Assembly: GCF_030269445.1 (NCBI RefSeq)
Contig: NZ_BSTJ01000003.1
Location: 62,001-126,000 of the forward strand
Origin: Actinoallomurus iriomotensis
Lineage (GTDB): Bacteria > Actinomycetota > Actinomycetes > Streptosporangiales > Streptosporangiaceae
Length of the DNA: 64,000 nucleotides
Direction: 5' to 3'
Shown in pieces: positions 31,613 through 39,592 of this stretch. How positions within the stretch are numbered: position 1 is the first letter of the stretch; every line of letters begins with the position of its first letter. A model generated the notes under the pieces. It was not told the DNA's origin. It worked only from the letters and a program-made list of their open reading frames with translations, and searched no databases. The position numbers and the translations under genes were made by a program.

Positions 31613-32563
31613 TCAGGAGGCCTGGACCCGGAGATAGCCGGTGAGCTGCTCGTAGCGCTGCCAGCCCTCCTGCTGCCGTCCGTCGCCCAGGGGGTACCAC
31701 ATCGCCGTGTCGCCGATCCGCTGCCCGGGCACACCGGGCGGTCCCGGCGCGGTGCCGCTCACGGCCAGGCCGATCGGCGCCGCCGGTCCGACCCAGCGCG
31801 GCCCGGTGGTGAGATCGGTCAGTCCCGGGCTGAGCTGGACGAAGCACGAGACCAGGGGGAACTCCGCGGCGAGCGCGCCGATGACCGTCGACAGCGACCC
31901 GACCGGCGCCTCGCGGGGATCGGTGTAGCCGATCACCAGCGTGACCGCCTCCTCGGCCGCGTCGTCCACCTGCGACAGCAACATCGTGCCGACCGCGGGG
32001 CGACCGCCGCCCCCGCCCACCACGGTCAGCCAGATCGCGGCGGAGACGCGTGAGCTGAACATCTCGCCCAGGTCCTCGAGCCGCCACACCGCCGTCGCGG
32101 GCTCGGAGGTGCCCCATCCGCCGGGCGTCTCCCCCGTGAGCGACCGGCACAGCTGCTCCGCCGCGCCGCCGATCGCGCCGCCCTCCGGGTGCCGTACGCG
32201 GAAGGTCAGCGTCAGCTGGGCGCCGACCGGCGCGGCCGGAGGCGTCGTGTAGGTCGGCGCGTACGCCCGCGCCTGCGGGTCGACGACGAAGGCCTCGCCG
32301 TCCCACAGCAGGGGTACGCCCGTGAGCCCGTCATAGTGGCCGCCGTCGGCGCGGACGACCCAGCGGCTGTTCGGCCCGGTCAGCACGAGCCGCAGCGGCA
32401 TCGTGATCCGCGACTCGGGCGGCGTCACGACCTGCAGGCCACGCCCGGTCTCGCTGCACAGCCGGAGCCCCTCGGCGAGCCAGGTGGTGAACGGCACGAC
32501 CGGCCGCTCCTGGAGCACCACCATCGCCTTCGGGGTCAGAGCGTCGACGGCCGGGTGGGTCAC
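31613..32563 (-). CDS. DUF6177-family protein
   Basis: 316 aa. It starts at a GTG (VTHPAVDALTPKAMVVLQ) that overlaps the stop of the upstream gene (GTGA). The protein is mostly soluble, with ERPVVPFTTWLAEGLRLC near the N-terminus and GWQRYEQLTGYL at the C-terminus. DUF6177 proteins occur in actinobacterial type VII secretion neighbourhoods. Here the upstream gene is an EspI-like ATPase. The biochemical role is unknown. Confidence 0.7.
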   Translation of the reverse strand: MTHPAVDALTPKAMVVLQERPVVPFTTWLAEGLRLCSETGRGLQVVTPPESRITMPLRLVLTGPNSRWVVRADGGHYDGLTGVPLLWDGEAFVVDPQARAYAPTYTTPPAAPVGAQLTLTFRVRHPEGGAIGGAAEQLCRSLTGETPGGWGTSEPATAVWRLEDLGEMFSSRVSAAIWLTVVGGGGGRPAVGTMLLSQVDDAAEEAVTLVIGYTDPREAPVGSLSTVIGALAAEFPLVSCFVQLSPGLTDLTTGPRWVGPAAPIGLAVSGTAPGPPGVPGQRIGDTAMWYPLGDGRQQEGWQRYEQLTGYLRVQAS

Positions 32564-32922
32564 CGGGTCTCCTCCGCGGGCCAGACGATGCCGCCCTGCC
32601 AGTGCACGATGTCCTGGGCGAACCTGCGCGCGATGCGCCGGGCCTCCGGCATCCCGGCGGCGGCGCGTACCTCCACCCACCAGGCCGGCAGCCGTACCCT
32701 CTCCGCCGGCTGCGTACCGAGCAGGCGCTCCACCTCACCGGGCACGCGCACCAGCTCCGGCGCCTCGATCGAGACGAGGAGCCGTCCCTCGGGATCGTAG
32801 AGATGGCGGGCGCCCGGGCCGGCCTCGACCATCCGCAGCGCCTCACCGAAGGCGATCATGCCCTCCACGACCGTGGGAATGTCGGGCTCGTTCCGCACCA
32901 ACGCGATGATGTCGCTGGTCAA
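32560..32922 (-). CDS. Small secretion-associated hypothetical protein, 120 aa
   Basis: An acidic, mostly alpha/beta protein starting MTSDIIALVRNEPDIPTVVE. It has RHLYDPEGRLLVSIEAPELV and a WWVEVRAAAGMPEARRIARR helix, and no signal peptide. It lies between the EspI-like ATPase and the DUF6177 gene and overlaps the latter by 4 nt. Genes of this kind are frequently grouped with type VII secretion components. I do not recognise a named domain. Confidence 0.65.
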   Translation of the reverse strand: MTSDIIALVRNEPDIPTVVEGMIAFGEALRMVEAGPGARHLYDPEGRLLVSIEAPELVRVPGEVERLLGTQPAERVRLPAWWVEVRAAAGMPEARRIARRFAQDIVHWQGGIVWPAEETR

Positions 32923-32952
32923 GGCCGCGAACCTCCTTTTCTCCGGTCGGGG

Positions 32953-34668
32953 TCAGACATCGAGGGCCCGGCCGAAGGCCTCGAGTGCGATGCGTATCGC
33001 CGCGGCCCTCGTCTCCTGGCCGATCCGGGCGGACTCTACCGCCGTTCCGGTCGCGAGGTGCCGGTCGTACGGCATGTGCACGACCGGCATTCCGCCGCCG
33101 CTGAGGAGCTGCCCGGCCCTGGTCAGGTCGGCGTCGACGTGGGGCGTGTGCGTGACGAACGCGATCACGGTGCGGGTCAGCAGGTGCTGGTAGCCGTTGC
33201 GGGCCTGCCACTCGAGGGCGCCGCGCGCGCTGAGCGCCCCGTCGACCGTGCCGGGCGTCACCATCACCTGCGCGTGCGCGTCGGCGAGGATGCCGCGTTG
33301 CAGCTCCGGCAGCAGCCCGGCGCCGCAGTCGATCACCAGGGCCGCGAAGTAGCGGCTCATCGCGCTCGCGACGGTCTTGAACTTGGCCAGGTCGAGTTCG
33401 TGGGTGATCTGCCCGTCCGCGGTCCCCGACAGCACCCAGAGCCCGTCGGCCGTGCGCCCGAGGAAGGACGCCGTCTCCTCGAAGCTCCGCGGCCCGGACT
33501 CGGCCAGGTCGTGCAGCGACCGCTCGATCCGGAGGCCGAGGCGCAGCGGCAGGGAGCCGAGGCCGGAGTCGGCGTCGACGGCGAGCACGCGGTCCTTGCG
33601 GTACTGCGCGAGCGCCGTGCCGGTGAGCCCCGCGATGGTGGTCTTGCCCGCGCCGCCGCGGATGCTCGTCACCGCGATGTGCCGGCAGGAGGACACCGGA
33701 CGGCTCAGGATCTGCGCCGCATCCGCGGTCCGGCGTATCTCGTCGGCGGCGGCGGTGCCCATCGCCCGGCGCACGCCGCGGGACATGCGCCGCATCAGCG
33801 GGTCGCCGTGCACCGACCGGCGTACGAGATCCTGCGGCACCGGCCTGCCGGGCTGCGGAGGCGCGGCGGGCTGCGGAGGCGCCGAGCCCGGCGGCCCGGG
33901 GTCGCGCCGCCAGGCCTCCGCGTCGGACCGGTCCCACGCCTGGGGCGGCTGCTGCGCCTGGTCCTCCGGCGGCGGCTCGGTGCCCCAGGGCGTCTTGGCG
34001 ACCAGGCCCCAGTGGGTCTGCGACGCCAGTTCCCAGGCGGACGCCTGGTTGGGACCGGCGTCCTCCTGCTGCTCGAGTGCCTGGTCGGGCCAGCCGTTCA
34101 TCGACGGCTCGTCGCGCGGGCTCTTCTGCGGCTCCGGCGGCTGCTCCCACGTGGGCGGGCTCCAGGCGGGGCGCTGCTCGGCGGGCGTGGCCGCGGGCGG
34201 CTCCGCCTGCGGGCGCGGTCTCGGCTCGTCCCACACGGTCTGCGGGGCCGCCGGGACCGGTCGCCCTCCGTCGTGAGTGGCGGCGTCCTGAGAGGCGGCG
34301 CCCTGGTCCGGCGCGGGCGAGGGTCCCGGCTCGTCCCATCGCGTCGCGGACGGCGCCGGGACCGGTCGGCCCTCGTCCGTACGGGCCGCGCCTCCGGGAT
34401 CCGGCGCGGGCATGGCGGGTGGCGGCTGCGGTCCCGGCTCGTCCGAGGGCATCGCGACGGGCGCGGCGACCGGCCGGTCATCGTCCTTATGAGGGGCGTT
34501 TTCCCGGGTCGGCGGGGACTGGGCGGGTGTTTCGCGCGGGCTTTCCGGGGGCGATGCCGGGTGGCCGTCCGTGGGCGCGGATGACCGGCCGGAATCGGGA
34601 GTCACCAGCCCGGACAACGGCATACCGAGCTCGGCAAGCGCGGTGGCCTGCCAGTCAGGCTCGGACAA
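32953..34668 (-). CDS. EspI-like MinD/ParA-family ATPase with long disordered N-terminus
   Basis: 571 aa. Residues 1-270 are a Pro/Ala/Asp-rich disordered region with repeats of the type GRPVPA...WDEPxP. The C-terminal 240 residues form a MinD/ParA ATPase with the deviant Walker A RGGAGKTT (337-344) and LAVDADSGLGSLP after it. The layout matches EspI-type regulators of ESX (type VII) secretion. No EccC, EsxA/B or MycP gene is seen here. It begins at a TTG preceded by GAGGGGAAG. Confidence 0.8.
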   Translation of the reverse strand: MSEPDWQATALAELGMPLSGLVTPDSGRSSAPTDGHPASPPESPRETPAQSPPTRENAPHKDDDRPVAAPVAMPSDEPGPQPPPAMPAPDPGGAARTDEGRPVPAPSATRWDEPGPSPAPDQGAASQDAATHDGGRPVPAAPQTVWDEPRPRPQAEPPAATPAEQRPAWSPPTWEQPPEPQKSPRDEPSMNGWPDQALEQQEDAGPNQASAWELASQTHWGLVAKTPWGTEPPPEDQAQQPPQAWDRSDAEAWRRDPGPPGSAPPQPAAPPQPGRPVPQDLVRRSVHGDPLMRRMSRGVRRAMGTAAADEIRRTADAAQILSRPVSSCRHIAVTSIRGGAGKTTIAGLTGTALAQYRKDRVLAVDADSGLGSLPLRLGLRIERSLHDLAESGPRSFEETASFLGRTADGLWVLSGTADGQITHELDLAKFKTVASAMSRYFAALVIDCGAGLLPELQRGILADAHAQVMVTPGTVDGALSARGALEWQARNGYQHLLTRTVIAFVTHTPHVDADLTRAGQLLSGGGMPVVHMPYDRHLATGTAVESARIGQETRAAAIRIALEAFGRALDV

Positions 34669-34849
34669 CGTCTTCCCCTCGGCGCGCAGCAGGCTGACAA
34701 CACGGATTGCTCCCGATCCTATCGGCGTAAGCCCCCTCTGGCCTCCACAAACGGCACCCCATCATGATTACCGTGAGAGATCGATGCGCTACAGTATGCG
34801 ACTGAGGAGCCGCCGAAACAGGCGGTCTTTTTCGGGGGGAAAAACCGAC

Positions 34850-35821
34850 ATGCGACGAATATTGGCTACTTCCATAGCCGCGGCCATTCCGGCCATGCTT
34901 CCGGTAAGTGCGGTCCACGCCTATTCCAAGCCGGCGCCTCCGCCCGCGGCGAGTGGCCATTCCAAGGTGCGGGCGCACGGCCACGGACGCACCTCGCACA
35001 ACCGGCCCGTGTCCGAGGGCGAGACGCACGGCCGGCCGGACAACGACGTGAAGGTCGACGCGGACGACGGCGGCGGCCCGTCCGACGCCGCTCCGCAGAA
35101 CGCCGCGCCAGAGCACGGCACCGGCCGCACCCACAACGCCACCGGCTCACGCGGCCGGCCGGCCCGGCCCGTCCGCAACAGGCCGACCTCTTCGCGGCCG
35201 GGCACCGGCCCGGACAGCTCGTTCGCCGACGCCGACGACCCGGCGCTCCCGCCGGAGGCCGCCGCGGCGGTCAAGGAGGCCGACGAACTGCAGGACTCCG
35301 CCGGCCAGGCCAACGCCCCGGCCGACAACGCGCCGAAGCAGGGCTCGGCGCCCGCCGGCGCCGCTCCGGCCGCTCCGGCGCAGCCCGGCGGCGCGACCCG
35401 CCCGCAGGGCCCGGTCTCCGACCAGAGCACCAACCAGACGGCAGGCCGCCAGCTCGGCCGGGCACGCGCTCCGAAGTCCATGCCGGTCGCGTTCTTCAGC
35501 GGCAAGCCGGCGGCGCAGGGCTCGCGCCTGGTGCTGCACACCACCGCCGGGAACACGCCCGAGCGCACCGTCACGCTGCAGTGCTACCCGACGGGCGGCA
35601 CGCACCCGAAGGCCGCCCAGGCCTGCGCCGACGTCGCCCGGGCCGGTGGCGACCTGGCGCAGATGCCCGCCAACGCCAACCCGCGGGCGTGCTTCATGAT
35701 CTACTCGCCCGTCACGGTCACCGCACAGGGCCAGTGGCATGGCCAGGCCGTTCGGTACACCAAGAAATTCCCGAACACCTGCGTGATGCGCGACAAGACG
35801 GGTTCGGTCTTCGACTTCTGA
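34850..35821 (+). CDS. Secreted protein with C-terminal subtilisin-inhibitor (SSI) domain
   Basis: 323 aa. The signal peptide MRRILATSIAAAIPAMLPVS ends AVHA|YS (cleavage after residue 24). Residues 25-210 are a low-complexity disordered region rich in Gly, Pro, Ala and Asp. Residues about 215-323 match SSI (inhibitor family I16), with the reactive loop CFMIYSPVTV (P1 Met283, P1' Ile284), plus GGDLAQM and NTCVMRDKTGSVF. SSI normally has about 110 residues and no long linker. It would inhibit extracellular serine proteases. GGGGGGA precedes the ATG. Confidence 0.85.
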   Translation: MRRILATSIAAAIPAMLPVSAVHAYSKPAPPPAASGHSKVRAHGHGRTSHNRPVSEGETHGRPDNDVKVDADDGGGPSDAAPQNAAPEHGTGRTHNATGSRGRPARPVRNRPTSSRPGTGPDSSFADADDPALPPEAAAAVKEADELQDSAGQANAPADNAPKQGSAPAGAAPAAPAQPGGATRPQGPVSDQSTNQTAGRQLGRARAPKSMPVAFFSGKPAAQGSRLVLHTTAGNTPERTVTLQCYPTGGTHPKAAQACADVARAGGDLAQMPANANPRACFMIYSPVTVTAQGQWHGQAVRYTKKFPNTCVMRDKTGSVFDF

Positions 35822-35898
35822 GCCGGGCCCGGTGAGAAGTTCGAATAAGTACCGCACGCTTGGGTAAGCGGGCGCTTGACGGACGAGAGGAGTCGGTC

Positions 35899-36387
35899 AT
35901 GGCGTCGAAGGTTCACCGGCCGGTGCACTGGCGAGTGCATGAGGTCATGACGCCAAGACCCGTCACCCTTCCTCTGGACGCTCCGCTTACCGAGGCGGCA
36001 CGACTGATGCGCGACGAGAACGTCGGCGACGTCCTCGTCACCCAGGACGGCATGCTCTGCGGCCTGCTGACCGATCGCGACATCGTCGTGCGCGCGGTGG
36101 CCGAAGGACGGGACCTGACCGCCACACGCCTCGCCGACGTCTGCAGCGCGGGCATCGTGACGGTCAGCCCGGACGAGGCCGCCGAGGTCGCGCTGCGGCT
36201 CATGCGCGACCGCGCCGTCCGGCGGCTTCCCGTCGTCGAGGACGGCCGGCCGGTGGGCGTCGTCTCGGTCGGGGATCTGACCTCCGACCGAGACGAGGCC
36301 TCCGACCGAGAACGAGAACAGGACACCGGCCGGAACGAGATCTCCGAGCACGCCCGCCGGAGCGCGTCCCCCACGCTCACCCACTGA
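35899..36387 (+). CDS. CBS-domain protein
   Basis: 162 aa with two CBS motifs: VMTPRPVTLPLDAPLTEAAR, then LLTDRDIVVRAVAEG, and VTVSPDEAAEVALRLMRDRA with VVEDGRPVGVVSVGD. Such proteins sense adenine nucleotides and are often regulatory subunits or stress markers in actinomycetes. GAGGAG precedes the ATG at 35899. The C-terminal 30 residues are polar and probably disordered. Confidence 0.85.
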   Translation: MASKVHRPVHWRVHEVMTPRPVTLPLDAPLTEAARLMRDENVGDVLVTQDGMLCGLLTDRDIVVRAVAEGRDLTATRLADVCSAGIVTVSPDEAAEVALRLMRDRAVRRLPVVEDGRPVGVVSVGDLTSDRDEASDREREQDTGRNEISEHARRSASPTLTH

Positions 36388-36454
36388 CACCGGCCGGCCC
36401 GCGGGATCGCCCGGGCGCGGACGTTCGACGCCGTACAGCGGCTACCGTGAATCC

Positions 36455-37183
36455 GTGGCGTTCGAAACGCAGATCAGCAGCGAGCTGGCGACCCAGGTCG
36501 CCCGGCTCGGCCTCGTGCAGGAGGCGTCCGCGACCGTGGCACTGCGGCGCATCACCGAGCTGGCCACCCGTGCCGTCCACGGATGCGCCGGAGCCACCGC
36601 CGTACGCTGGAGCACGGGCGAGGCATCCGAGCCGCTCGACCAGGCCGGCACCCATCCCCACCTGGCGTACCTCAGCGAGATCCAGTGCGTCCGCGGGGCC
36701 GGGCCCATCTACGACGCGGCCCGCAGCGAGACACCGATCTTCTGCGGCGACACACTCGCCGAGACCCGCTGGCCGGAGTACACGCCGCTCGCGTTGCAGC
36801 GCGGCGTCCGATGCTTCGCCGACACCGTCTACCGCACCGGCCCGGTGATCGTCACCCTCACCATGTACGGCGTGGTGCCCGGGGCGCTCGACCGACGGGA
36901 GCTCAGCCTGGGCGCGCTGCTCGCCGCCCAGGGCGGCGCCGCGGTGTCGAACACCCGCCTGTACGAGGACGCGCACCGCACCGCCACCCAGCTGCGCCAG
37001 GCGGTCGAGGCGCGGTCCATCGTCGACCAGGCCAAGGGCGTGCTGATGCATGCGATGGGCTGTGACGCGGACACCGCGTTCGCCGAGCTCAAGCGCATCT
37101 CCCAGACCCGGCACGTCAAGTTGACCGCGATCGCCCAACGGATCGTCTCCGGCAGCCGCACGGAGACCTCCGGGCACCACTAG
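36455..37183 (+). CDS. GAF-ANTAR RNA-binding antiterminator
   Basis: 242 aa. A GAF domain (about 20-165) is followed by an ANTAR domain (about 178-235, AVEARSIVDQAKGVLMHAMG, with the helix FAELKRISQ). ANTAR proteins bind paired hairpins in nascent RNA to prevent termination. The GTG at 36455 follows TACCGT by 6 nt, so the message is probably leaderless. It precedes a PP2C phosphatase that may belong to the same signalling system. Confidence 0.85.
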   Translation: MAFETQISSELATQVARLGLVQEASATVALRRITELATRAVHGCAGATAVRWSTGEASEPLDQAGTHPHLAYLSEIQCVRGAGPIYDAARSETPIFCGDTLAETRWPEYTPLALQRGVRCFADTVYRTGPVIVTLTMYGVVPGALDRRELSLGALLAAQGGAAVSNTRLYEDAHRTATQLRQAVEARSIVDQAKGVLMHAMGCDADTAFAELKRISQTRHVKLTAIAQRIVSGSRTETSGHH

Positions 37184-37409
37184 TCCCAGGACTCCGCCGT
37201 CTTCGAGACAGGTTCCAGTCAGAGATTCGTCCGCTTTCGGAGGCGGGTTAGAGTTACGCACAGCCGACCGACCCCGACCGATCCGACCGACCCGCCAGCC
37301 GGAGGGCAGCATTCCCGACCAGCGACCACCCGAGTCTCTTCGTCCTGAGGCGCTCCGCGCCGAGATCGCCGCTCTGGAGGGCCGGGCCGGAGAGCTGAGC
37401 AGTGCGGCG

Positions 37410-39191
37410 TTGCTGCCGGACGCCGACCGGGCCGCGCTGCTCGACGCCGCCCTGACCGACCTCGAACGCGCCGTGACGGCGTTGCGGACGGTGGGGGCCG
37501 ACCAGACCTCCACCCAGGCGAAGAACGAGGTGGCCGACGGTGAGCGCCGGCTGTTGCGCACCGTCTTCCAGGACGCGCCGGTGCCCCTCTTCCTGCTCGA
37601 GCGCGACGGCACCGTACGCCGCGTCAACCGCCAGGCCGGGGCGCTGCTCGGCTCCTCGGCCGGTTACCTCACCGGCAAGCCGTTCCCGACGTTCTGCGAC
37701 CTGGCGACGCGGGCCACGGTCGGCTCGCACATCGCCGGAGTGTTCCACTCGGGCCGCCGGAAGCGCTCACGGGTGCGGCTCCTGTCGGGGCACGGCCCGG
37801 TCGAGGTGGACGTGACGTTCGCCCGCGTCTGGGTGACCGGCGAGCCGGACCCGCTGGTGGTCGCGGCCACCGCCCCCGCGACGCGCGAGCCGGCCGCCCA
37901 GGATCTGCCGCAGCAGGCCACCGCCACTCACGACGCCGTGGCCACGGTCGTCCACCGCATGGACGTGCTGTCCACGGCCACCGGCATGCTCCTGGACGAC
38001 GACTCCTTCACCGAGTCCGTGGCCGTACGCCGCTGCGCGCGGCTGCTGGCCGCCGAGCTGGCCGACTGGGTCCTCATCGACCTCGAACGCGACGAGCGGC
38101 TTCTGCGGCAGGTGGTGATCGGCCCGGACGACGAGCGCAGCGCCGAGGTCGCCCGGACGCTGGAGGACCTCGACCCGGCCCCGGACACCCTGCCGGCCAC
38201 CGTGCACGTCTCGGGCCGATCCGTGCTCCAGGCGCACCTCGACGATCTGGGCGTCCTCGGCATGAGCCCGACCGGGCCTCCGGTGTGCGGGCTGATCCAG
38301 GCGTCGTCGCTGATCTGCGTGCCGCTGGACGACGGCGAGCGGTGCCACGGCACCCTGACGCTCGCCGTCTCCGGCGAGCAGGGCCCGTTCGACCTGATGG
38401 ACCTCGGCCTGGTCGAGCGGCTCGCCCGCAACCTCGCCCTGGTCATCCGGGCGGGGCGGCGCTACCGCCGCCGTGCGGTGGTCGCCGAGCGGCTGCGCGC
38501 CGGTCTGCTGCCGCGTGAGCTGCCATCCGTGCCGGGGGCGGAGGTGGCGGGCCGCCACCATCCGGCGACCCGCGACACCGGCTTCGGCGGCGACTTCTAT
38601 GAGGTGTTCCCCACGGGCTCGGGCTGGGGCATGGTCCTCGGCGACGTGTGCGGCAAGGGCGAGGACGCCGCGGCGGTGACGGCCACCGCCAAGAACGGCA
38701 TCCGGCTGCTCTCCCGCTGGAATCCCAAGCCGACCGAGGTCCTGTCGATGATGAACGACGCGCTCATCGACGACGAGCGCTTCGTCACCGCCGTGATGGC
38801 CTACCTCGAGCCGCGCGACCACGGCATGGCGATGACGGTGGCCAGTGCCGGGCACCCGCCGGCGATCCTGATCCGCCGCGACGGCGTCATCCGCACGACG
38901 AGCGGCGGCGGTTTCCCGCTGGGCCTGTTCGAGGACGACTTCGGGGTCGGCGTCGAGCAGCTCGACCTGGAGCCCGGCGACACGCTGTTCCTCTACTCCG
39001 ACGGCGTGCCCGAGGTGTCGGACCCGGCGCAGACCCGGTTCGGGCACGAGCGGCTCATCGAGATCCTCGCCGCCCACGGCGAGCAGCCCGTCGCCGATGT
39101 CGTGCTGGCCGTGGAGAGCGCCCTGCTGGACTTCTCCGGCGGTGACCTGCGCGATGACGTGTCGATGCTCGCGCTCCGGGTGACCGGCTGA
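37410..39191 (+). CDS. PAS-GAF-PP2C (SpoIIE-type) phosphatase
   Basis: 593 aa from the TTG at 37410. A helical N-terminus is followed by a PAS domain (about 45-130, with LERDGTVRRVNRQAGALLGS), a GAF domain (about 165-340) and a PP2C phosphatase (about 355-590, with metal-binding TGFGGDFYE and LGDVCGKGED). The frame is open and reads like the family N-terminus (PEALRAEIAALEGRAGELSS) for 33 codons upstream of the TTG, but without an ATG, GTG or TTG. An ATT at 37311 follows GGAGGG by 4 nt and may be the true start. Confidence 0.85.
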   Translation: MLPDADRAALLDAALTDLERAVTALRTVGADQTSTQAKNEVADGERRLLRTVFQDAPVPLFLLERDGTVRRVNRQAGALLGSSAGYLTGKPFPTFCDLATRATVGSHIAGVFHSGRRKRSRVRLLSGHGPVEVDVTFARVWVTGEPDPLVVAATAPATREPAAQDLPQQATATHDAVATVVHRMDVLSTATGMLLDDDSFTESVAVRRCARLLAAELADWVLIDLERDERLLRQVVIGPDDERSAEVARTLEDLDPAPDTLPATVHVSGRSVLQAHLDDLGVLGMSPTGPPVCGLIQASSLICVPLDDGERCHGTLTLAVSGEQGPFDLMDLGLVERLARNLALVIRAGRRYRRRAVVAERLRAGLLPRELPSVPGAEVAGRHHPATRDTGFGGDFYEVFPTGSGWGMVLGDVCGKGEDAAAVTATAKNGIRLLSRWNPKPTEVLSMMNDALIDDERFVTAVMAYLEPRDHGMAMTVASAGHPPAILIRRDGVIRTTSGGGFPLGLFEDDFGVGVEQLDLEPGDTLFLYSDGVPEVSDPAQTRFGHERLIEILAAHGEQPVADVVLAVESALLDFSGGDLRDDVSMLALRVTG

Positions 39192-39293
39192 GCCGGGCTC
39201 GGTGATCTTTTTTCAACAAGATCCGGGTGATCGTGTTTAGACCGGTGCCCGGCAGGTAAAGTGACATAGCAAGTAACCGTGCCTAAGACGCAG

Positions 39294-39343
39294 GCACACC
39301 ACGGGAGGGCGGTATATCCGCCCTCGACTTCCGGAGGGTGTGC
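39294..39343 (+). promoter_or_regulatory. Structured leader that encloses the ribosome binding site
   Basis: GCACACC (39294-39300) can pair with GGTGTGC (39337-39343). Inside lies a perfect hairpin GAGGGCGG-TATAT-CCGCCCTC (39305-39325). The outer stem covers the 3' part of the ribosome binding site GGAGGG (39333-39338) and the base before the ATG at 39344, so it could control translation of the small ORF and the coupled glycosyltransferase. Confidence 0.5.
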
Positions 39344-39592
39344 ATGCGTACTTCAAGCCTTTTCGCCAGCGCGAGGCTGACGCACGCGTTCTCCTCCTTG
39401 ATCGCCGACACGGACGTACGTCCGGCGGCGGGGCGCACGCTCACGCTCTTCTCCGGTCGTGAGAGCCGGCGCTCATATCTCTCCCCCCTCGGTCGTCGCG
39501 ACGCCCTGCCTCGTCCGGCCGGACGAGGCCCGTCGCCCACGGCCACCCAGACGAACCCCCTCCCCAGGGATATTCAGGAGTCAGCCCGATGA
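39344..39592 (+). CDS. 82-aa small protein coupled to a glycosyltransferase gene
   Basis: It starts MRTSSLFASARLTHAFSSLI, has GGAGGG 5 nt upstream and ends in an ATGA overlap with the glycosyltransferase gene. The N-terminus is amphipathic and the rest is Arg/Pro-rich and looks disordered (RRDALPRPAGRGPSPTATQT). No domain was recognised. It may be a real small protein or a leader that delivers ribosomes to the next gene. Confidence 0.5.
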   Translation: MRTSSLFASARLTHAFSSLIADTDVRPAAGRTLTLFSGRESRRSYLSPLGRRDALPRPAGRGPSPTATQTNPLPRDIQESAR

